Numbered from the stretch's first letter, positions 23,496 to 36,733 are shown. The stretch is 64,000 nt of DNA from Pestalotiopsis fici W106-1 (GCF_000516985.1 NW_006917095.1:1493077-1557076); one strand, 5' to 3'. Notes: generated by a model from the letters alone, not told the origin. Program-made: numbers and translations.

Positions 23496-25412
23496 TCCTA
23501 CGGTTGCCCCATCACCCTCAATGACCCATGTTTTCCTATTTGATCGGGATTCCGAGCTCATGATACATGGTTCTTGGTTGGGAGTACATGACTGTTTGTC
23601 TACAAATGCCAAGCACGTCCATCGATTTTTGGCCCTTTTCAGCCTCATGGCAGCCCTGGTCTGCCTTTGCGCAGTAGGCAAACGCACTCATTACAAACAT
23701 GATCAAAAAGAATCAGAAACATAGATCATACACCATACTGATCTCGGGCGCCTCCTAAGCCGAGCAGCCTTCTGACCGACAAACCAACGATTGTGATCCC
23801 TTGGGGTTTCTCTGGCTGTCGACGGCTTCTTGCATATGTCTAGCTTGGGATCCTTGCTCCACGTGTCGAATAGGTAATTTGGCCAGGGTAAAAGCTGCAG
23901 TGATCCTGCAGCAAAGAAATTAGCTGTTGATGAGCTCACATGTCACGTATGATGTTTGTCGATATGGCACTCAAAGGGTGCTGATAGCGATTGCCGCATG
24001 CCCCAATCATCACGGCTCGAGCCCGACATTATCTTGGAATGGTTAGATCTAATCACCAGCTTTCGAGATCACCATTCATAAGAATGGCCGGAGCCTGAAG
24101 ACCAAAGTGAAACTCAAGCCGGGCTTGATTGATTCTATGTGGTATGTGGAAGGAGATAGGGCGGCCCAAGCTGAGAATCAATGTCTGAGTCTTGCAAGTT
24201 TGGGACTGTCTAATTTGCCGATAGTCATACATTGTTACAATCTCAATAATCACTCGCTGTCTAATAGAACCTGTACGACCAGTGTTGATCACATTGATTG
24301 TGTCAGACAGACCTTTCATCTTGGTCAAGATGGGCCCCGTGCACAGGTCCATGGAGGTCACGGCTATCCAGGCGATGCTTCATATATAGAAGTAGGTACT
24401 CGACACTGGACTTGAGGCTGCGGTTAGCCATGAGCAAGATGAAATCCCCAAACCAACCAGATGACGATCATCTGCAGAGTGCCCGACGTGAATATCTTCT
24501 GGTTTACCTTGACAGGAGTTATCTACAATGCGGTTCTTGCATCAGATGAAAGCAGTTTTAGCTAGTATTTGGTACAAGGATGGAAACAAGCGATGGAATA
24601 CAGACAAACATGCCACTAACAAGCAGGAAAGTACAGTTTAGGAAGTAAAGAAACGAGAGGGCAAGGCTTTTTTTTGGGTTGTCCCACATCATTGGGAATG
24701 TTCTGCACCATGGATGGAATCATGCATGGGCAAATGGGTGGCAGTTGAAGTCTAAAACGGTTCCAACCATGACCCATGTCTGGGCGAATGGAGGGGTCAA
24801 CTACTGTGGCCCCTCTGGATTTTCACCATGCAGCAGAGTTTGGATGGGCAAGCATGAATCGAAGTGGCAGCCACTGAGGGCTGGTCTGAGGTGAAAAAAA
24901 CTGCCCCCCTCCAGCTCCACTTTAGCCCCTCCATGAAAGCAGAAGCCCTCGGATTGAAGAAAGTGAGGGGAACTAGATGGTAGACTCCCGCTTTGCCAGG
25001 TGAAAGGTACACACCTTTCATGTACAATAGATAGCCAAGTGAAAAAGGAAAGGAAAAAGAGAGAATAGGTGGCGGCGGGTGAGACATGTGAAGTCAAGCC
25101 AGCAGAAAAACTCCATCAAGGGTATGTCCCCGCTACTGGACAAAAGAAAAGTGAATGGGTGGAAAAAGGGTGAACTTGAAGGGCGGGAAAATCGAGAAGG
25201 AAAAATAAATAAATCACCAGCTACCAAAGTGCTCTGGACCCCACCATTGCCCACGCCGGTGGACAACCAACGTTTTGACGTTCCCTTGCTTGTCTAAAAA
25301 GTGCAGGGCCGGCAACGGCACCATCGCCTACGAGCACAGGGCCGCCGGAGAGACACAACATTTACTGACACCTTGACAAAGCCGTTGTCACCCTGTCTGC
25401 CAATCACACCTT

Positions 25413-25446
<34 letters not shown>

Positions 25447-26176
25447 TGTCTTCTGATCTCTTCTGTCTGTAAAAACCGTACAGTCTCTCTTCTGTTGAGG
25501 CTGTTTTCATTGTTGCTGATTATTATACACCCGCAGCAACATTTTTTAGGTACGGCTTCAGGTACTGCATTCAAACGTACTAGGTACAGCGCTGATCTGG
25601 TACGTCCTTCAAGGTACCTACACACGCTAGGTACACTAAATCTAGACCCCTCCAACAAGGCAAGCACGGGCAAGCCACAGACAGACAGAACAGACAGACA
25701 AGACAGCCCACCAACGCAGCCCACCACTTTAAACCTGCGCACCGCCTCTACTATCAACCACCACACACCACTGCTGCGTTGCGTTGACGGCATCAATCCC
25801 TTCCCACAACCGTCTCTACCGTGCGCCTACCAAGGCAACAAATGCTGGTCGACAGACCGTCCAGGACATCTTAAGAAGAGCAACTGGGCTTGGTCAAGTT
25901 CTTTTTCATACTGCGAGGACCAGAGTACACCGCCGCTGGCTTGTCTCATCCCATCTTACCCAGAGGTTGTCTGAACTTCGCTCAGCTCAGCAGGCCTTCC
26001 TGCACAAGACAGACAGCTACCCGCGCCTTGCGATTCGAGATTCCGACTCTGAAACAAGAGTCGCCGAAAGAGTCATCAGTGTTTCTCCCATTTTTGGACT
26101 GCCCCCAACCCTTCTCGGTTTCGTCCAGCGATCAAGCGCATTACAGACCTCTTCATCTTGAGGTCTGTTGCCCACC
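23496..26176. other. Long intergenic stretch with microsatellite
   Basis: About 2.7 kb with no supportable gene. A compound microsatellite (CT)n(GT)n spans about 25411-25450. The DNA from 25450 to 26176 is C/A-rich and probably the long leader of the Kap104 gene; the 180-codon frame inside it (25432-25974) is low-complexity and not convincing. Several G/A-rich blocks lie at 24890-25215. Confidence 0.55.
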
Positions 26177-29144
26177 ATGGCATGGCAACCAGCACCCGAG
26201 TCCTTGAGCCAGCTTGCGGCTTGTCTCAAGGACTCTCTTAGCGGCTTCAACAAGGCTGCTCAGAAGCAGGCTGAAATCGTGAGTAAACACCAAGCATTTG
26301 CTCTGCCACGAGCGCAGCTGGTATAATACGACATGGAAGCTTACTGGAATCTTTTCCCACCCATTACAGATGCTCACACAAGCCAAGTCGTCGCCTGATA
26401 TTAACAACTACCTCGTATACCTCTTCTCGAGCACTGAACCTCCGGCTGGACTGCAATGCTCTGCTGAAGACTATCACCTCGTCCGGGCCGCTGCTGCCAT
26501 CATGCTGAAGAACAATGTCAAGACTGACTACAAGCAAATTCCTGAATCCAGTTTTACCCTGATCAAGATGGCCATACCCATGGTATTGGAGGACAAGAAC
26601 TCTCAAATGCGCAACTATGCTGGAAACATTGCGACTGAAATCATTCGCAGAGGTGGCCTGCTTAGTTGGCCAGAGCTTTTACCGAAGCTGCTCGAGCTCA
26701 TTGGCAACGAGACCGGACAGGTTTCCCCGGAAGCGCAGGAGGGTGCCATGATTGCCATGGCAAAGATCTGTGAAGACAACACCAAGATGCTCGAGCGTGA
26801 ACTCAACGGCCAGCGACCGCTGAACTTCATCCTGCCGAAGCTCATCGAAGCTACCAAGAACCCATTGCCCAGAGTTCGCGCCCAGGCCTTGACGGCGATC
26901 AATGTTTTCACGCCTCGAAAGTCTCAGGCTATGCTGAACTCCATTGACAGCCTTCTTCAACACCTATTCACACTAGCAAGCGACACACATCCCGATGTTC
27001 GACGACAAGTATGTAGAGCCTTCGTCCAGCTGGTTGAAACTCGTGCGGACAAGCTTCGGCCCCATCTCTCTGGCCTGGTTGACTACATCATCAGCCAGCA
27101 GAAGAGTGATGACGAGGAGTTGGCTTGTGACGCTGCCGAGTTCTGGCTGGCTGTGGGTGAGCACGATTCTTTGTGGGAGAATCTGACGCCGTACATTGGA
27201 AAAATTATCCCCGTACTTCTTGAGTGTATGGTATACAGTCCCGAGGATATCGCATTGCTTGGTGGCGCTTCCGACGATGAAGACGAGGAGGATAGGGAAG
27301 AGGACATCAAGCCACAGTTTGCCAAGAAGCAGTCAGGAAGAAACGCCACTGAAGCTTCGGCAGATGCAAACGAGAATGGCAATGCCTATGAGAAGCTCGC
27401 CAACATGGACGATGATCTGGAGGATGGCGAAGTCGAGGAAGATGAGGATGGTAACGACGAGAACCCAGATGAGCGATGGACACTGCGAAAGTGCTCTGCT
27501 GCTGCCCTCGATGTTTTTGCCAGAGATTACCGCGCACCCGTCTTCGAGTCCATCTTGCCTTACCTAACCAAGAACCTTAAGCATGAGGACTGGCCTTACC
27601 GGGAGGCCGCCGTTTTGGCATTGGGCGCTATTGCCGATGGCTGTATCGATGTCGTCACTCCTCATCTACCCGACTTGGTCCCATATCTCATCACGCTTCT
27701 CAACGATCCCGAGCCCGTCGTCCGCCAGATTACTTGTTGGACTCTCGGTCGTTACTCTTCATGGGCAGCGCAACTTTCTGATCCTGCTCAGAAACAGGCC
27801 TTCTTTGAGCCAATGATGGAGGGTATTTTGATGAAGATGCTGGACAAGAACAAAAAGGTCCAGGAAGCAGGCGCATCCGCCTTTGCCAACCTCGAAGATA
27901 AGGCCGGCAAGAACATCGAGCCGTACAGTGGGCCCATTATTCAGCAGTTTGTCCGCTGCTTTGCCAAGTACAAGGATAGGAACATGTTTATCCTCTACGA
28001 CTGTGTTCAAACCCTGGCTGAACACATCGGACCAACACTAGCACGTCCCGAACTCGTCAACCAGCTGATGCCGGCCTTGATTGACAGATGGCAAAAGGTA
28101 CCGGACCAGTCGCGAGAGTTATTCCCGCTACTCGAGTGTTTGTCTTATGTGTCCATGGCGCTCAATGACGGATTCACTCCCTACGCCCAACCCATTTTCA
28201 ACCGCTGCGTCAAAATCATACACGACAACCTTGAGGCCTCCATAGCTTTGGCAAACAACCCCTCTGTCGATGTACCCGATAAGGATTTCCTCGTTACCAG
28301 CTTGGATCTTTTAAGTGCCATTGTCCAGGCACTCGAACCGCAAAAGTCGGCTCAGCTTGTCAAGGAATCTTCTTTGCCTGTGTTTGAACTGCTGGCCTTC
28401 TGCATGGAGGATCCCGCCGACGAAGTTCGCCAGTCAGCCTATGCTCTACTTGGAGACTGCGCAAAATACATCTTTGGTGAGCTCGCCAACGCTTTGAACA
28501 ACATCCTCCCAGTGCTTCTCAAGCAGCTGGATTTGAGCGATATTCTCGATGAGGAGATTGAGAGCGGTTTCAGCGTTGTGAACAATGCATGCTGGTCGGC
28601 TGGAGAAATTGCTATTCAGTGGAGAGAAGGATTGGCACAGTTTGTGCCTGAATTATTCAGGCGCTTGGTGGACATTATCGTGGACCCCAACATCCCCAAG
28701 AGTGTCAGCGAAAATGCTGCCATCGCGTTGGGTCGTCTCGGACTCGGCAACGCGGGCTTATTGGCACCGCAAGTTGCGAATTGGGCGGAGGAATTCTTGA
28801 ACGCAATGGACGAGGTTGACCCGTCCGACGAAAAAGCAACTGCATTTAGAGGATTCACTGCGATCGTCGAACAAAATCCAATGGCTATGGAGAAGTCTCT
28901 CCTTCACTTTTTTACTTCGATTGCGAGGTATAGAGACCTGAAGCTGCGCAGCGATGCCAAGCATGGCCTGCACGATGATTTTCAAAAGGTGAGTACAACT
29001 GAAGGATCAAAGCCAAGGCTTACCCCACTAACAATCATTTAGATCATCAACGTCTACCGCGGACTCATCCCCCAATTCAACGATTTTGTTCATCAGATGC
29101 AGCCTCAAGATCAGCAGGCACTTGTTGCCAACTATGGTATATAG
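26177..29144 (+). CDS. Transportin / karyopherin-beta2 (Kap104)
   Basis: Exons 26177-26278, 26370-28988 and 29043-29144 join in frame for 940 aa. The first exon gives MAWQPAPESLSQLAACLKDS, the usual N-terminus of fungal and animal transportins. The last exon adds a conserved C-terminal helix ending in LVANYGI. The body is an all-helical HEAT-repeat array of about 20 repeats. Residues about 330-420 form a long acidic loop (DDEDEEDREED and later DDLEDGEVEEDEDGND) that in Kap-beta2 couples Ran-GTP binding to cargo release. It imports PY-NLS proteins such as mRNA-binding hnRNPs through nuclear pores. The gene is essential or nearly so in fungi and marks this part of the window as core chromosome. 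Confidence 0.95.
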
Positions 29145-30405
29145 TGCGTGATCTGATATCTGATGCAAACTGAGCAGGAACACTTTTATGCATGCTTCAA
29201 GCCAACTGGTGGTCCTACAAAGTTGTCTATGCATTGGAAGACCACAAGAAAAAGGGGGCATTCGCCTGACGAGTATTCTTAATGGCTTTGTTTTGTGATG
29301 GTTATGGAAGAAGCTCTGGGGATTATGACTGGTCCACAGAAAAAGATGCGAAAGCACTGATGAAGCTACAGCATGGACAAGAAGGGCCAAGCTGGTTCGA
29401 CAAGACCATGAAATCGCAAAATTGAACCAGCAATAATGGGAAATATGGAGAAAACGAGATACGACAGGATGTGAAATTGAGTAACGGGAGAGATTTACAT
29501 CACGTCAGGGAGATATTCAAAGCGCCAGATGTGAGCGCTTTTGCTGCACTTTTTTCAAAACACGAAGAGGCAGCCTTGGCAGCATTTAATGTTCCCCTTG
29601 GGAAGAGAAATGACACTGCCATTCAATAGATAGCACTTAGATAGCTGGACCAATACCGTAGATAGCGATACAATGTTCTCCGAGACGGACCTCTACGTCC
29701 GTTCATGAGAGAACCTAGGGGGAGCTTGTGGAAAAGTTCAAAAAGATCAGCTTGAACCCACTCTCGAATGTGACTCAACCTTGAATCTGCTTTACACGGT
29801 GCCACTATAACCAATGCAGTATGGATGGGAAGAAGAAGCTTCCTCCTACATTGGTCTATGATAAGTGTTCCATGTCCATTCCAGATGTTCCAAGAACAAC
29901 TCCATGGGTTGCAACACGACATCACTTGCCCAGATACTCGATCTGCAAATGCTCAGTAATCGAGTACTCGTTTGTATCCAATAAGAATGACTTGAATGCA
30001 GATTTGGATATACCACAAACAAATGGCATCGCCACTACTACGATCGAAAAAAAAAAAGTTTTATGTTCCACCGCAGAAAGGGGAACTGTAACAAGTCCAC
30101 AAAGTTGCTGACACGTATGTTGGGTGTCACATTTACAATTGCATTTGCTCGACTTGGTATATGACTGCGTGTTGACAACTTTTTGGGAAGACTCTGGTGC
30201 TCAGTATAGAGCAATAGCGTCAAACCCTGCAACTTAGGCTTCGGCCAAGGGTAAAGCTGATGCCTAAATTATACATCCTGGGGTTCTAGTCTAGGCTTTA
30301 CAAACTTAAAGGCTCCAGCGCGCTCCCTGTCAGCCATTGAAGTCTTTTCTTTTTATATCACAGCATTTTATTCTCTCGCTTTCATCGCCGAACATTCGTT
30401 GGAAT
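29145..30405. other. Intergenic, no gene seen
   Basis: No supportable coding region. An A10 run lies near 30048. TTTTTATATC near 30349 could be a TATA-like element for the acetyltransferase gene. Confidence 0.55.
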
Positions 30406-31182
30406 ATGTCAGATAAAATGCAAACTCAATTGGAAATATCTATTCTTCCTGCTACTACTAGTGATATCCCAAATCTACTTGAAATCCATCTGAAAGCATT
30501 CCAATCCGATCAATTTTCGAATTTAATGCTTCTTGGCCGCGACCCTGATACGTTCAAAGGTCTGCTATCCAAGTCTATCGAGACATGGATGTCAGATCCC
30601 AACGCTCAATTGATCAAAGCGGTGGCGACGAATGAGGAAGATATTGTTGGATACGCGTGCTGGGTTACAGAAGATGCTGCTCCCGAGGCCAAGCACAACC
30701 CGACGAAGCCAGAGTCAGTTTCCAAGACGGTTGGTGAGCAGCAACCTCAGGAGATTACCGGTGCAAATGACAACGATTCTGTCCGACATGCCGCTCCAGA
30801 CTTGCAGCAACAAAAGCCTCTGCCGCAAGATTTAGGCAAGCTCATGCGACAAGACTTGGTGGCCCGTAAAAGAGAACTCGTGGGAAACGAACGGCACCTG
30901 GTCTTGCAGGCCTTGGTGACGGACCCGCAGTGGCAAAACCGAGGCATCGGAGCTCAACTCGTCCGCTGGGGGACTATTAGAGCCGACGTTGAGGGGTTGG
31001 CTTGTTGGGCACATGCATCGCCATCAGGATTCGGCGTATACCTACGCGCGGGGTTTCAAGAACTGGGCTCGTCCGAGTATGCTCTCGACGATTATCTACC
31101 CGAAAGTGAGCAGGGCAAGTCCCAATGGGGGACATATACTTTTCGATACATGGTACGAAGGTCCAAGGCTGGAAATGATTAA
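30406..31182 (+). CDS. GNAT-family N-acetyltransferase
   Basis: One exon encodes 258 aa from the ATG at 30406 (MSDKMQTQLEISILPATTSD). An in-frame ATG at 30337 would add 23 hydrophobic residues, but it lies next to the TATA-like element and is less likely. The fold shows beta1 (ISILPATTSDIPNLLEIHLKAF), beta4 (LIKAVATNEEDIVGYACW), and motif A with LVLQALVTDPQWQNRGIGAQLVRWG, which contains the Q/RxxGxG acetyl-CoA site. The C-terminal part carries GFGVYLRAGFQELG. A linker of about 55 mostly polar residues (about 95-150) separates beta4 from motif A, longer than usual. The substrate is unknown. It converges on the P450 gene with only 31 bases between stop codons. Confidence 0.9.
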   Translation: MSDKMQTQLEISILPATTSDIPNLLEIHLKAFQSDQFSNLMLLGRDPDTFKGLLSKSIETWMSDPNAQLIKAVATNEEDIVGYACWVTEDAAPEAKHNPTKPESVSKTVGEQQPQEITGANDNDSVRHAAPDLQQQKPLPQDLGKLMRQDLVARKRELVGNERHLVLQALVTDPQWQNRGIGAQLVRWGTIRADVEGLACWAHASPSGFGVYLRAGFQELGSSEYALDDYLPESEQGKSQWGTYTFRYMVRRSKAGND

Positions 31183-31213
31183 GTAAAATGTGACCAATCA
31201 TGAAATTGTCTGA

Positions 31214-33099
31214 TTAGATCTTCTTTGCCTTGATCCGAATAGGGTTTTTCCTGTCCGGAGACAATGATCCAAACATGAAATAGTGATAGTCTGGTTTGGT
31301 TTTGGCAGCAGACTCATGATCCAAATACTCCATATCAAAAGCCCTGAGAAAGGTAGGGACCGCGGCTAAAATAAGCTGCTTTGCAAAATACCGACCGGGG
31401 CATATTTTGACACCACCTCCATAAGGAAAGTAGTGACTGGACAGCCCGTGGGTGATGATAGTTGCCTTCTCGTCATCCTCTGTTGTCCTCGTAGGCGGCT
31501 TGGCCGTCGTGTGGTAAATTTCGGAGTGCTTGTCGTACTTTCGAATCGGTCCGCTCAATGGGTCATCGGGATACTCCATGAACCGCTCAGCCCAGTACTG
31601 GTTGGTCGGATGCTCTGGTTTCCCGTCCACAAGGTGCCCCGTATTCCAAAACGTCTCGTCTAGATGCGCAATGGCACTGATGGTGAAGGCTATCTCGTCC
31701 TTCTTGAGCTTCCACGCCCCTAGCTTGTACCCATTCTCCGGCCACGGTGTACGGGGGATGCTGACGGCAATGCCGTACCTGAGACTCTCCAGATACATTG
31801 ACACGAGGAGATTGCAGGATGCTAGTTTCGCTCTCTGACTGATTTCCAGTGATCCCTCGGTAAAGCAGGGCGAGGATTCAATCAGGACTCGTTCGGCTAC
31901 CGCAGGCGACAATACTGCGTTCAGGATAGGCCAGATGGTCGAGGTAATGAGATTTGTCATGGCTCTAATTTTACTCATGTTAGCTGAGGACTCTCACGCA
32001 ATTTCAAGGATACGGCTTACCCCCAAATAAGGCCGAGTTCACCAGCGACTCTTCCATCTAGACTAAACCCGTAGTCTACATGCATTTTATAGTGGGTTAT
32101 CATCATTCGATGGCCAAGAATTGGGTCCCAATCAGGAATGCGGTCCGGGTGAGCAATGTACTCATCGTACTTTTCAGCTGTAACAGGATCCAGGTGCCAG
32201 TTTTTGATAATGGCTGCCATTCTGGTTCTCGCGGCATGGGCTTTGGGAGCCATCCACTTGGGCAATCCTTTGAATAGATCTGGCATGCCCAGGTCGAATG
32301 CCCAGAAATCGTCTAGAAGAGTTGGTGTGACTTCAAAGATCCTTTCACCGCAGAGAGCGCGCAGCGTGGCCTCAAACATTTCATTGCGCACGAATTCGGT
32401 CAAGTCGGGCAACTCGGTCCAGCTCGAGTACTCTTGTCTCTTGCTTTGCAGAGAGCGGACCAAGAACTCGAGCGTCTTTTCAAGCAGCACACTCATTCCA
32501 TTGCCATTGAGCTGAGTATGGATAATCAAGTGCTCCTCGTAGATGACACGGCGATCAGGCCGGACAGTCGAGTTTGCCCAAGGCTTCACTTGCAGGCCCG
32601 AGTCGTCCTGTAGATAAATAGCGTCATCCGCCTCGGGAAAGTTGAACGTGTCGCGCCGGTGCTTTGCGGCCAATGGGCCTGAATGTAGCTCTTTGGCATC
32701 CAATAATGTAGTGACCATTTTATCTCCGTGGGGTACATAAGTCATTTGATCGCCAGCAAGCAGAAGCTTTACAGGCTTCATGCCAAACTTTGCCCTAGAT
32801 TCGGCAAAAGTCAGTATTATTACATATCGAGCTATCAAAAGCCACGTTATCTGATGTACCTACTTGAGACCCTGTATATATCCCACAGTATCGCGAGAAA
32901 AAGACAATGCGTTCCCCAGTACTGGAATCCAGTAAGGCGCGATAGGAGTTGGACTTGCCACGCCATCACTGGTCTCCTTGGCACTGATCTGGCGAGATGT
33001 GTATGCATACGTCAATAGAAAGGGGGACAAGACAGCCAAGATGATGGCAACAGAGATTTGGGCCACATTCGGAGCCATGCCCACGATTTCCAGAGCCAT
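31214..33099 (-). CDS. Cytochrome P450 (CYP7/CYP8-like class)
   Basis: Three exons on the minus strand, 33099-32864, 32794-32021 and 31964-31214, give 586 aa. Both introns are 69 and 56 nt with CTGAC or CTAAC branch sites. The N-terminus has a hydrophobic anchor (about residues 10-35) and a Pro-rich hinge (PTPIAPYWIPVLGNAL). The I-helix region is GELGLIWGAMTNLI, the ExxR is in YLESLRYGI, and the haem loop is FPYGGGVKICPGRYFAKQL, with the ligand Cys in ICPGR. The I-helix lacks the common AGxDTT threonine and has WGAMTN instead, as in prostacyclin-synthase/CYP7-like fungal P450s. It would sit in the ER membrane; the substrate is unknown. It is divergently paired with an MFS exporter, suggesting a shared small-molecule job. 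Confidence 0.93.
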
Positions 33100-33813
33100 A
33101 TTGAGAACAGTCACGATGCTCGTGAATATTCAGCAATGGTTTCGAGTGCGCGCTCACCCGTAGCGGACAACAAAAGCGTACACGGACGGTTGTGAGCCCA
33201 AACTACGTGGGCAAACCAATTTATACTTTTCGTGATGGGATTCCGCAAGGTTGGTCCCGCTAGCCATGTTGACATGTATGCAGGTCCAGACTCCAAACAC
33301 CCCCTGCTCCAGCATAACAGCAGTGTCGAATAGGTGTTAGTGCTTACCAACCCAGGCAGCCAGGCACCTGATAGTAGTGCGAAAAGATGCCTATTTTATC
33401 GGACGTGCATAACCCATGCACCAACGAACCAACAACTCGATTAGCAATTTTAGTCTTCAAGTCAGGGAGGGCGTGAAACAGACAGGGAAGAAGAAGGTCT
33501 TGCACCTCTACTCCCCCCGCACTTGTGACAACCAGGCAAGGCATGTATGGTATTTCGCCAAGTTGGAAGACGGCCTGGAGAGCGGTCAGCATTGGGATAT
33601 CGGCAAAGATTTCGGCGCCGGCCGTACTGCCGGGGTGCTCGCCGCCATCTCGGGAGCGCTAAATACCTGCTACTGTCCCACTTTCATCACGCCCGTTGGT
33701 GTGCTTCCAACTTGTTCCCTTCCACGCAAATAGGCAGTTGCTCGCTCGTAGCGGCTTTCTTCTGGTTTTTTTTTTTTTTTTTTAAACAAGCCTACTTAAG
33801 CGAGAGGACCATA
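33100..33813. promoter_or_regulatory. Divergent promoter region of P450 and MFS genes
   Basis: The 714-bp spacer lies between two start codons that point apart. It contains a T-run at about 33767-33783 just before the MFS leader. No gene and no obvious paired operator were seen. Shared control of the two genes is inference. Confidence 0.5.
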
Positions 33814-35760
33814 ATGAACGAAGTTCATTCTGACAAGAGAGACGCAACGTCTCGCACGCCGTCTGATCCGGCCGATGCGGTCGTTTCGCGAGTCACGACA
33901 AATGAAATCCGATCACCACATGTGCCCGCCCACGATGGTCATTCTACTGAAGACACATCAAATGCGATGCAGAGTTTTAGGCAATACGCGGTGGTTTTTG
34001 CGCTATTTGTAAGTCACAATGCCCATGCATGCAGGCAGTACACTAAGTGTCTACTATAACAGCTCTCTCTCTTTGTTGCGGCCCTCGATGTTAGCATTGT
34101 CGCAACCGCCGCTCCAACCATAAGCAATGAGCTGTCTTCCGCCGCTGGCTACACCTGGATTGGGGGAGCCTTTCTTCTTGCGAGCGTGACGACAAGCGCA
34201 ATCTGGGTCAAGCTGTCTGATATCTGGGGTCGAAAGATCATTCTGCTTACCCTTCTCGCTTGGTTCTCGGTTGCTTCCGCAATCTGTGCGTCTGCAAAAA
34301 CCATTGATGCGCTTATAGCAGGCAGAGCGCTTCAGGGAGCCGCATCGGGAGGTCTCACGCTCCTCGTGCACGTGTGCATCAGTGATTTGTTCAGTCTCAG
34401 GTACGCAAAAAGAGTCCCTTAGAGAACAGAAATTTCCTTTATGAAAAGGAACTTGCGTCTCAAACAACTCAACTTGTACCCAAGCTTACAAATGGGGCAA
34501 TACAGGAAGCGTAGCCTTCTGCTGGGCCTCACGGAGGGCGTCTGGGCCGTGGCAGGCGGGCTTGGTCCCGTCCTGGGCGGCGTATTCTCCTCACTGATCA
34601 CATGGCGCTGGTGCTTCTGGATCAATCTTCCCATCTCCGGTTTGGCAGCAATCATTATTATTTATTATCTGGATATCAAACACGAATACACGTCTTTTAC
34701 GGATGGCGTGAAAGCATTGGACTGGTCTGGCATGGTCACATTCCTCGGCTGTAGCGTCATGTTACTGCTTGCCCTGGACTTTGGTGGCGTTCTTTTCCCG
34801 TGGAACTCGGCCAAAGTCATAGCTTTATTTGCTGCTGGTGGCATCTTGATCTTCGCATTCATTTACAGCGAGGTCAAAATCGCAAAAAACCCTCTCATGC
34901 CAATGGGCATCTTCACCAAAGGCGTCAACGTGGCCATCATGGTACTGACTCTTTGTCATGGACTGGTATGCATTCCCCTATTGATGTTACATTTACCTTC
35001 AGTCAACTTACTTTTCTAGGCTTTCATGAGCGCGGAGTACTACTTGCCTTTACTGCTTCAATCCTCACTTGAAGCTAGTCCTCTCCAGTCTGGACTACTG
35101 CTTTTGCCATTCATCGTCACCACTGCTATCTCCGGCATTGCATGCGGCGCGTTCATCCACCGTACCGGCCGCTTTCAAGAGATTCTGTGGGTGGGTGCAC
35201 TGTTTCTTTGTCTCGGATTTGGACTGTTTATTTCATTCAACATACATTCCAGCACTGCCCGGATTATCGGTTATCAACTGATTGGCGGGTTGGGCTCCGG
35301 ATTACTGTTCGAGACACCCATCATTGCCATTCAAAGTCAGGTCAGACCGGAGGAGGTGGCGACTGCCACTTCAACGCTCATCTTTGTCAGAAATATTGGC
35401 ATCACCCTGTCCGTCGTCATTGGCGGCAGCTTTTTCCAGAGCTCCATGGACAAGCAAATGACCTATCTCGAGAGCGCGGGTCTGCCCTGGGACTTGATTA
35501 GCAAATTCTCCGGAAACAAGGTCATGGCAAATATTTTGTCGATAAAAAACATTCAAGATCAGGCCTGGAAGACAGCCGTCGAGACGGCAATCTGTTTGTC
35601 CATGAGAAACGTATGGATTCTGTTCACGGCGGTGGCATTTGCAGGACTTGTTGCAAGCCTTTTCATCAGACAGGGGCACTTGAGTACAGAACACACTGTG
35701 ACTGGCACGGGACTGAAGAAGACGCAACAAGATGTTGCTATCCCATTGCAAACGGTGTAA
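33814..35760 (+). CDS. MFS multidrug-type transporter, 14-TM (DHA2-like)
   Basis: Four exons, 33814-34008, 34063-34400, 34506-34965 and 35020-35760, join for 577 aa. A polar N-terminal tail of about 50 residues precedes TM1 (VVFALFLSLFVAALDVSIVATAAP, with the DHA2 LDxxIVxxAxP signature). The motif A loop is WVKLSDIWGRK, motif C is LGPVLGGV, and RWCFWINLPI follows, as in aflatoxin-pump-type exporters. About 14 hydrophobic segments can be counted. It likely expels a drug or secondary metabolite across the plasma membrane by proton antiport. It shares its promoter region with the P450 gene. Confidence 0.94.
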
Positions 35761-36733
35761 ATCATTGTCGCGCATTAGATGCTCTGGCCCAGAATCGACT
35801 AATCAACTTAGTTAAAACAGCCTTGATTGATAAAATTTTGCTCTGAGCAGGGTGCAGGAGGGGTGACCATGCCGTTGCCACCACCCACTTTGAAGCCAAA
35901 CTTGGTCGCGTGAAAGTTGTCGGCACAGCGCTGTGGGAGTTTCAACCATTTACCAGTATCACTTTCGCCGTCAGCATAAATATCCGTGGGACCCCAATTT
36001 ATACGACTAATATCCCATGCACGATCAAGAACTTTGAGGCGTTACTCGTACAAATTGATTCTACACCTAGTACACCTATTAATGCGGTACAACGGCAGCA
36101 AGTGCTATACTGATAAACACACGATAGACATATTAACTAAATCAAATGCCCTGCATACCAAGCAATAATGATTGGTATTTGTGCCTGCAAGTTGTCGCTT
36201 GCCACAAGGCTGAAGGACGCCCCGCGTCGATGCTTCGACGAATACGCCTTGGCGAGAATCCTGTTTTATGGGCTCAGAACTTGGATCTCGAGGGGCTCAT
36301 CTTGCATGTTATCATGGTCCAATCCAGCCAATCAATTGTGTATGCCTCAAATCGGCTCCTAGCTTGTCTTTTTGATTCGTTGCCATCGAAAACGTCAACC
36401 ATTTGCAAGGCTTTGTCGAAGGTTTTTTCGCGTCTTGCTGGCAATACGGTATTGGCCTGCTGAACGCCCACTGAACGCCACAGACCCTCCAGAGCCTCCC
36501 TTGCACCAGACTTATTGGAGTGTCACACAAAAATCCTATTACGCCTTGATTGGCAGTATTCGCCCGAGGCCCTTTTTCTAGGCAGCGCCAGCAATCGAGA
36601 TTTCAGCTACCGCTCTGAAGATAAGGAAGGACAATAAGATTTATGCTGCAGCTTGCAAATTTCTTTTGTCGGCCGTTTATTCCTGCACCACAATTCTATT
36701 GAGCTTCATTCATGCGCAAAGCGGCAGAGCGGC
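35761..36733. other. Intergenic, no gene seen
   Basis: No supportable coding region; frames are short and unrelated to known families. An in-frame upstream ATG at 36653 exists, but the downstream ATG at 36734 is preferred for the next gene. Confidence 0.55.

Noticed and set aside
25432..25974. 180-codon plus-strand frame
   Set aside because: Low complexity, starts in a (GT)n microsatellite and has no domain; more likely part of the Kap104 leader.
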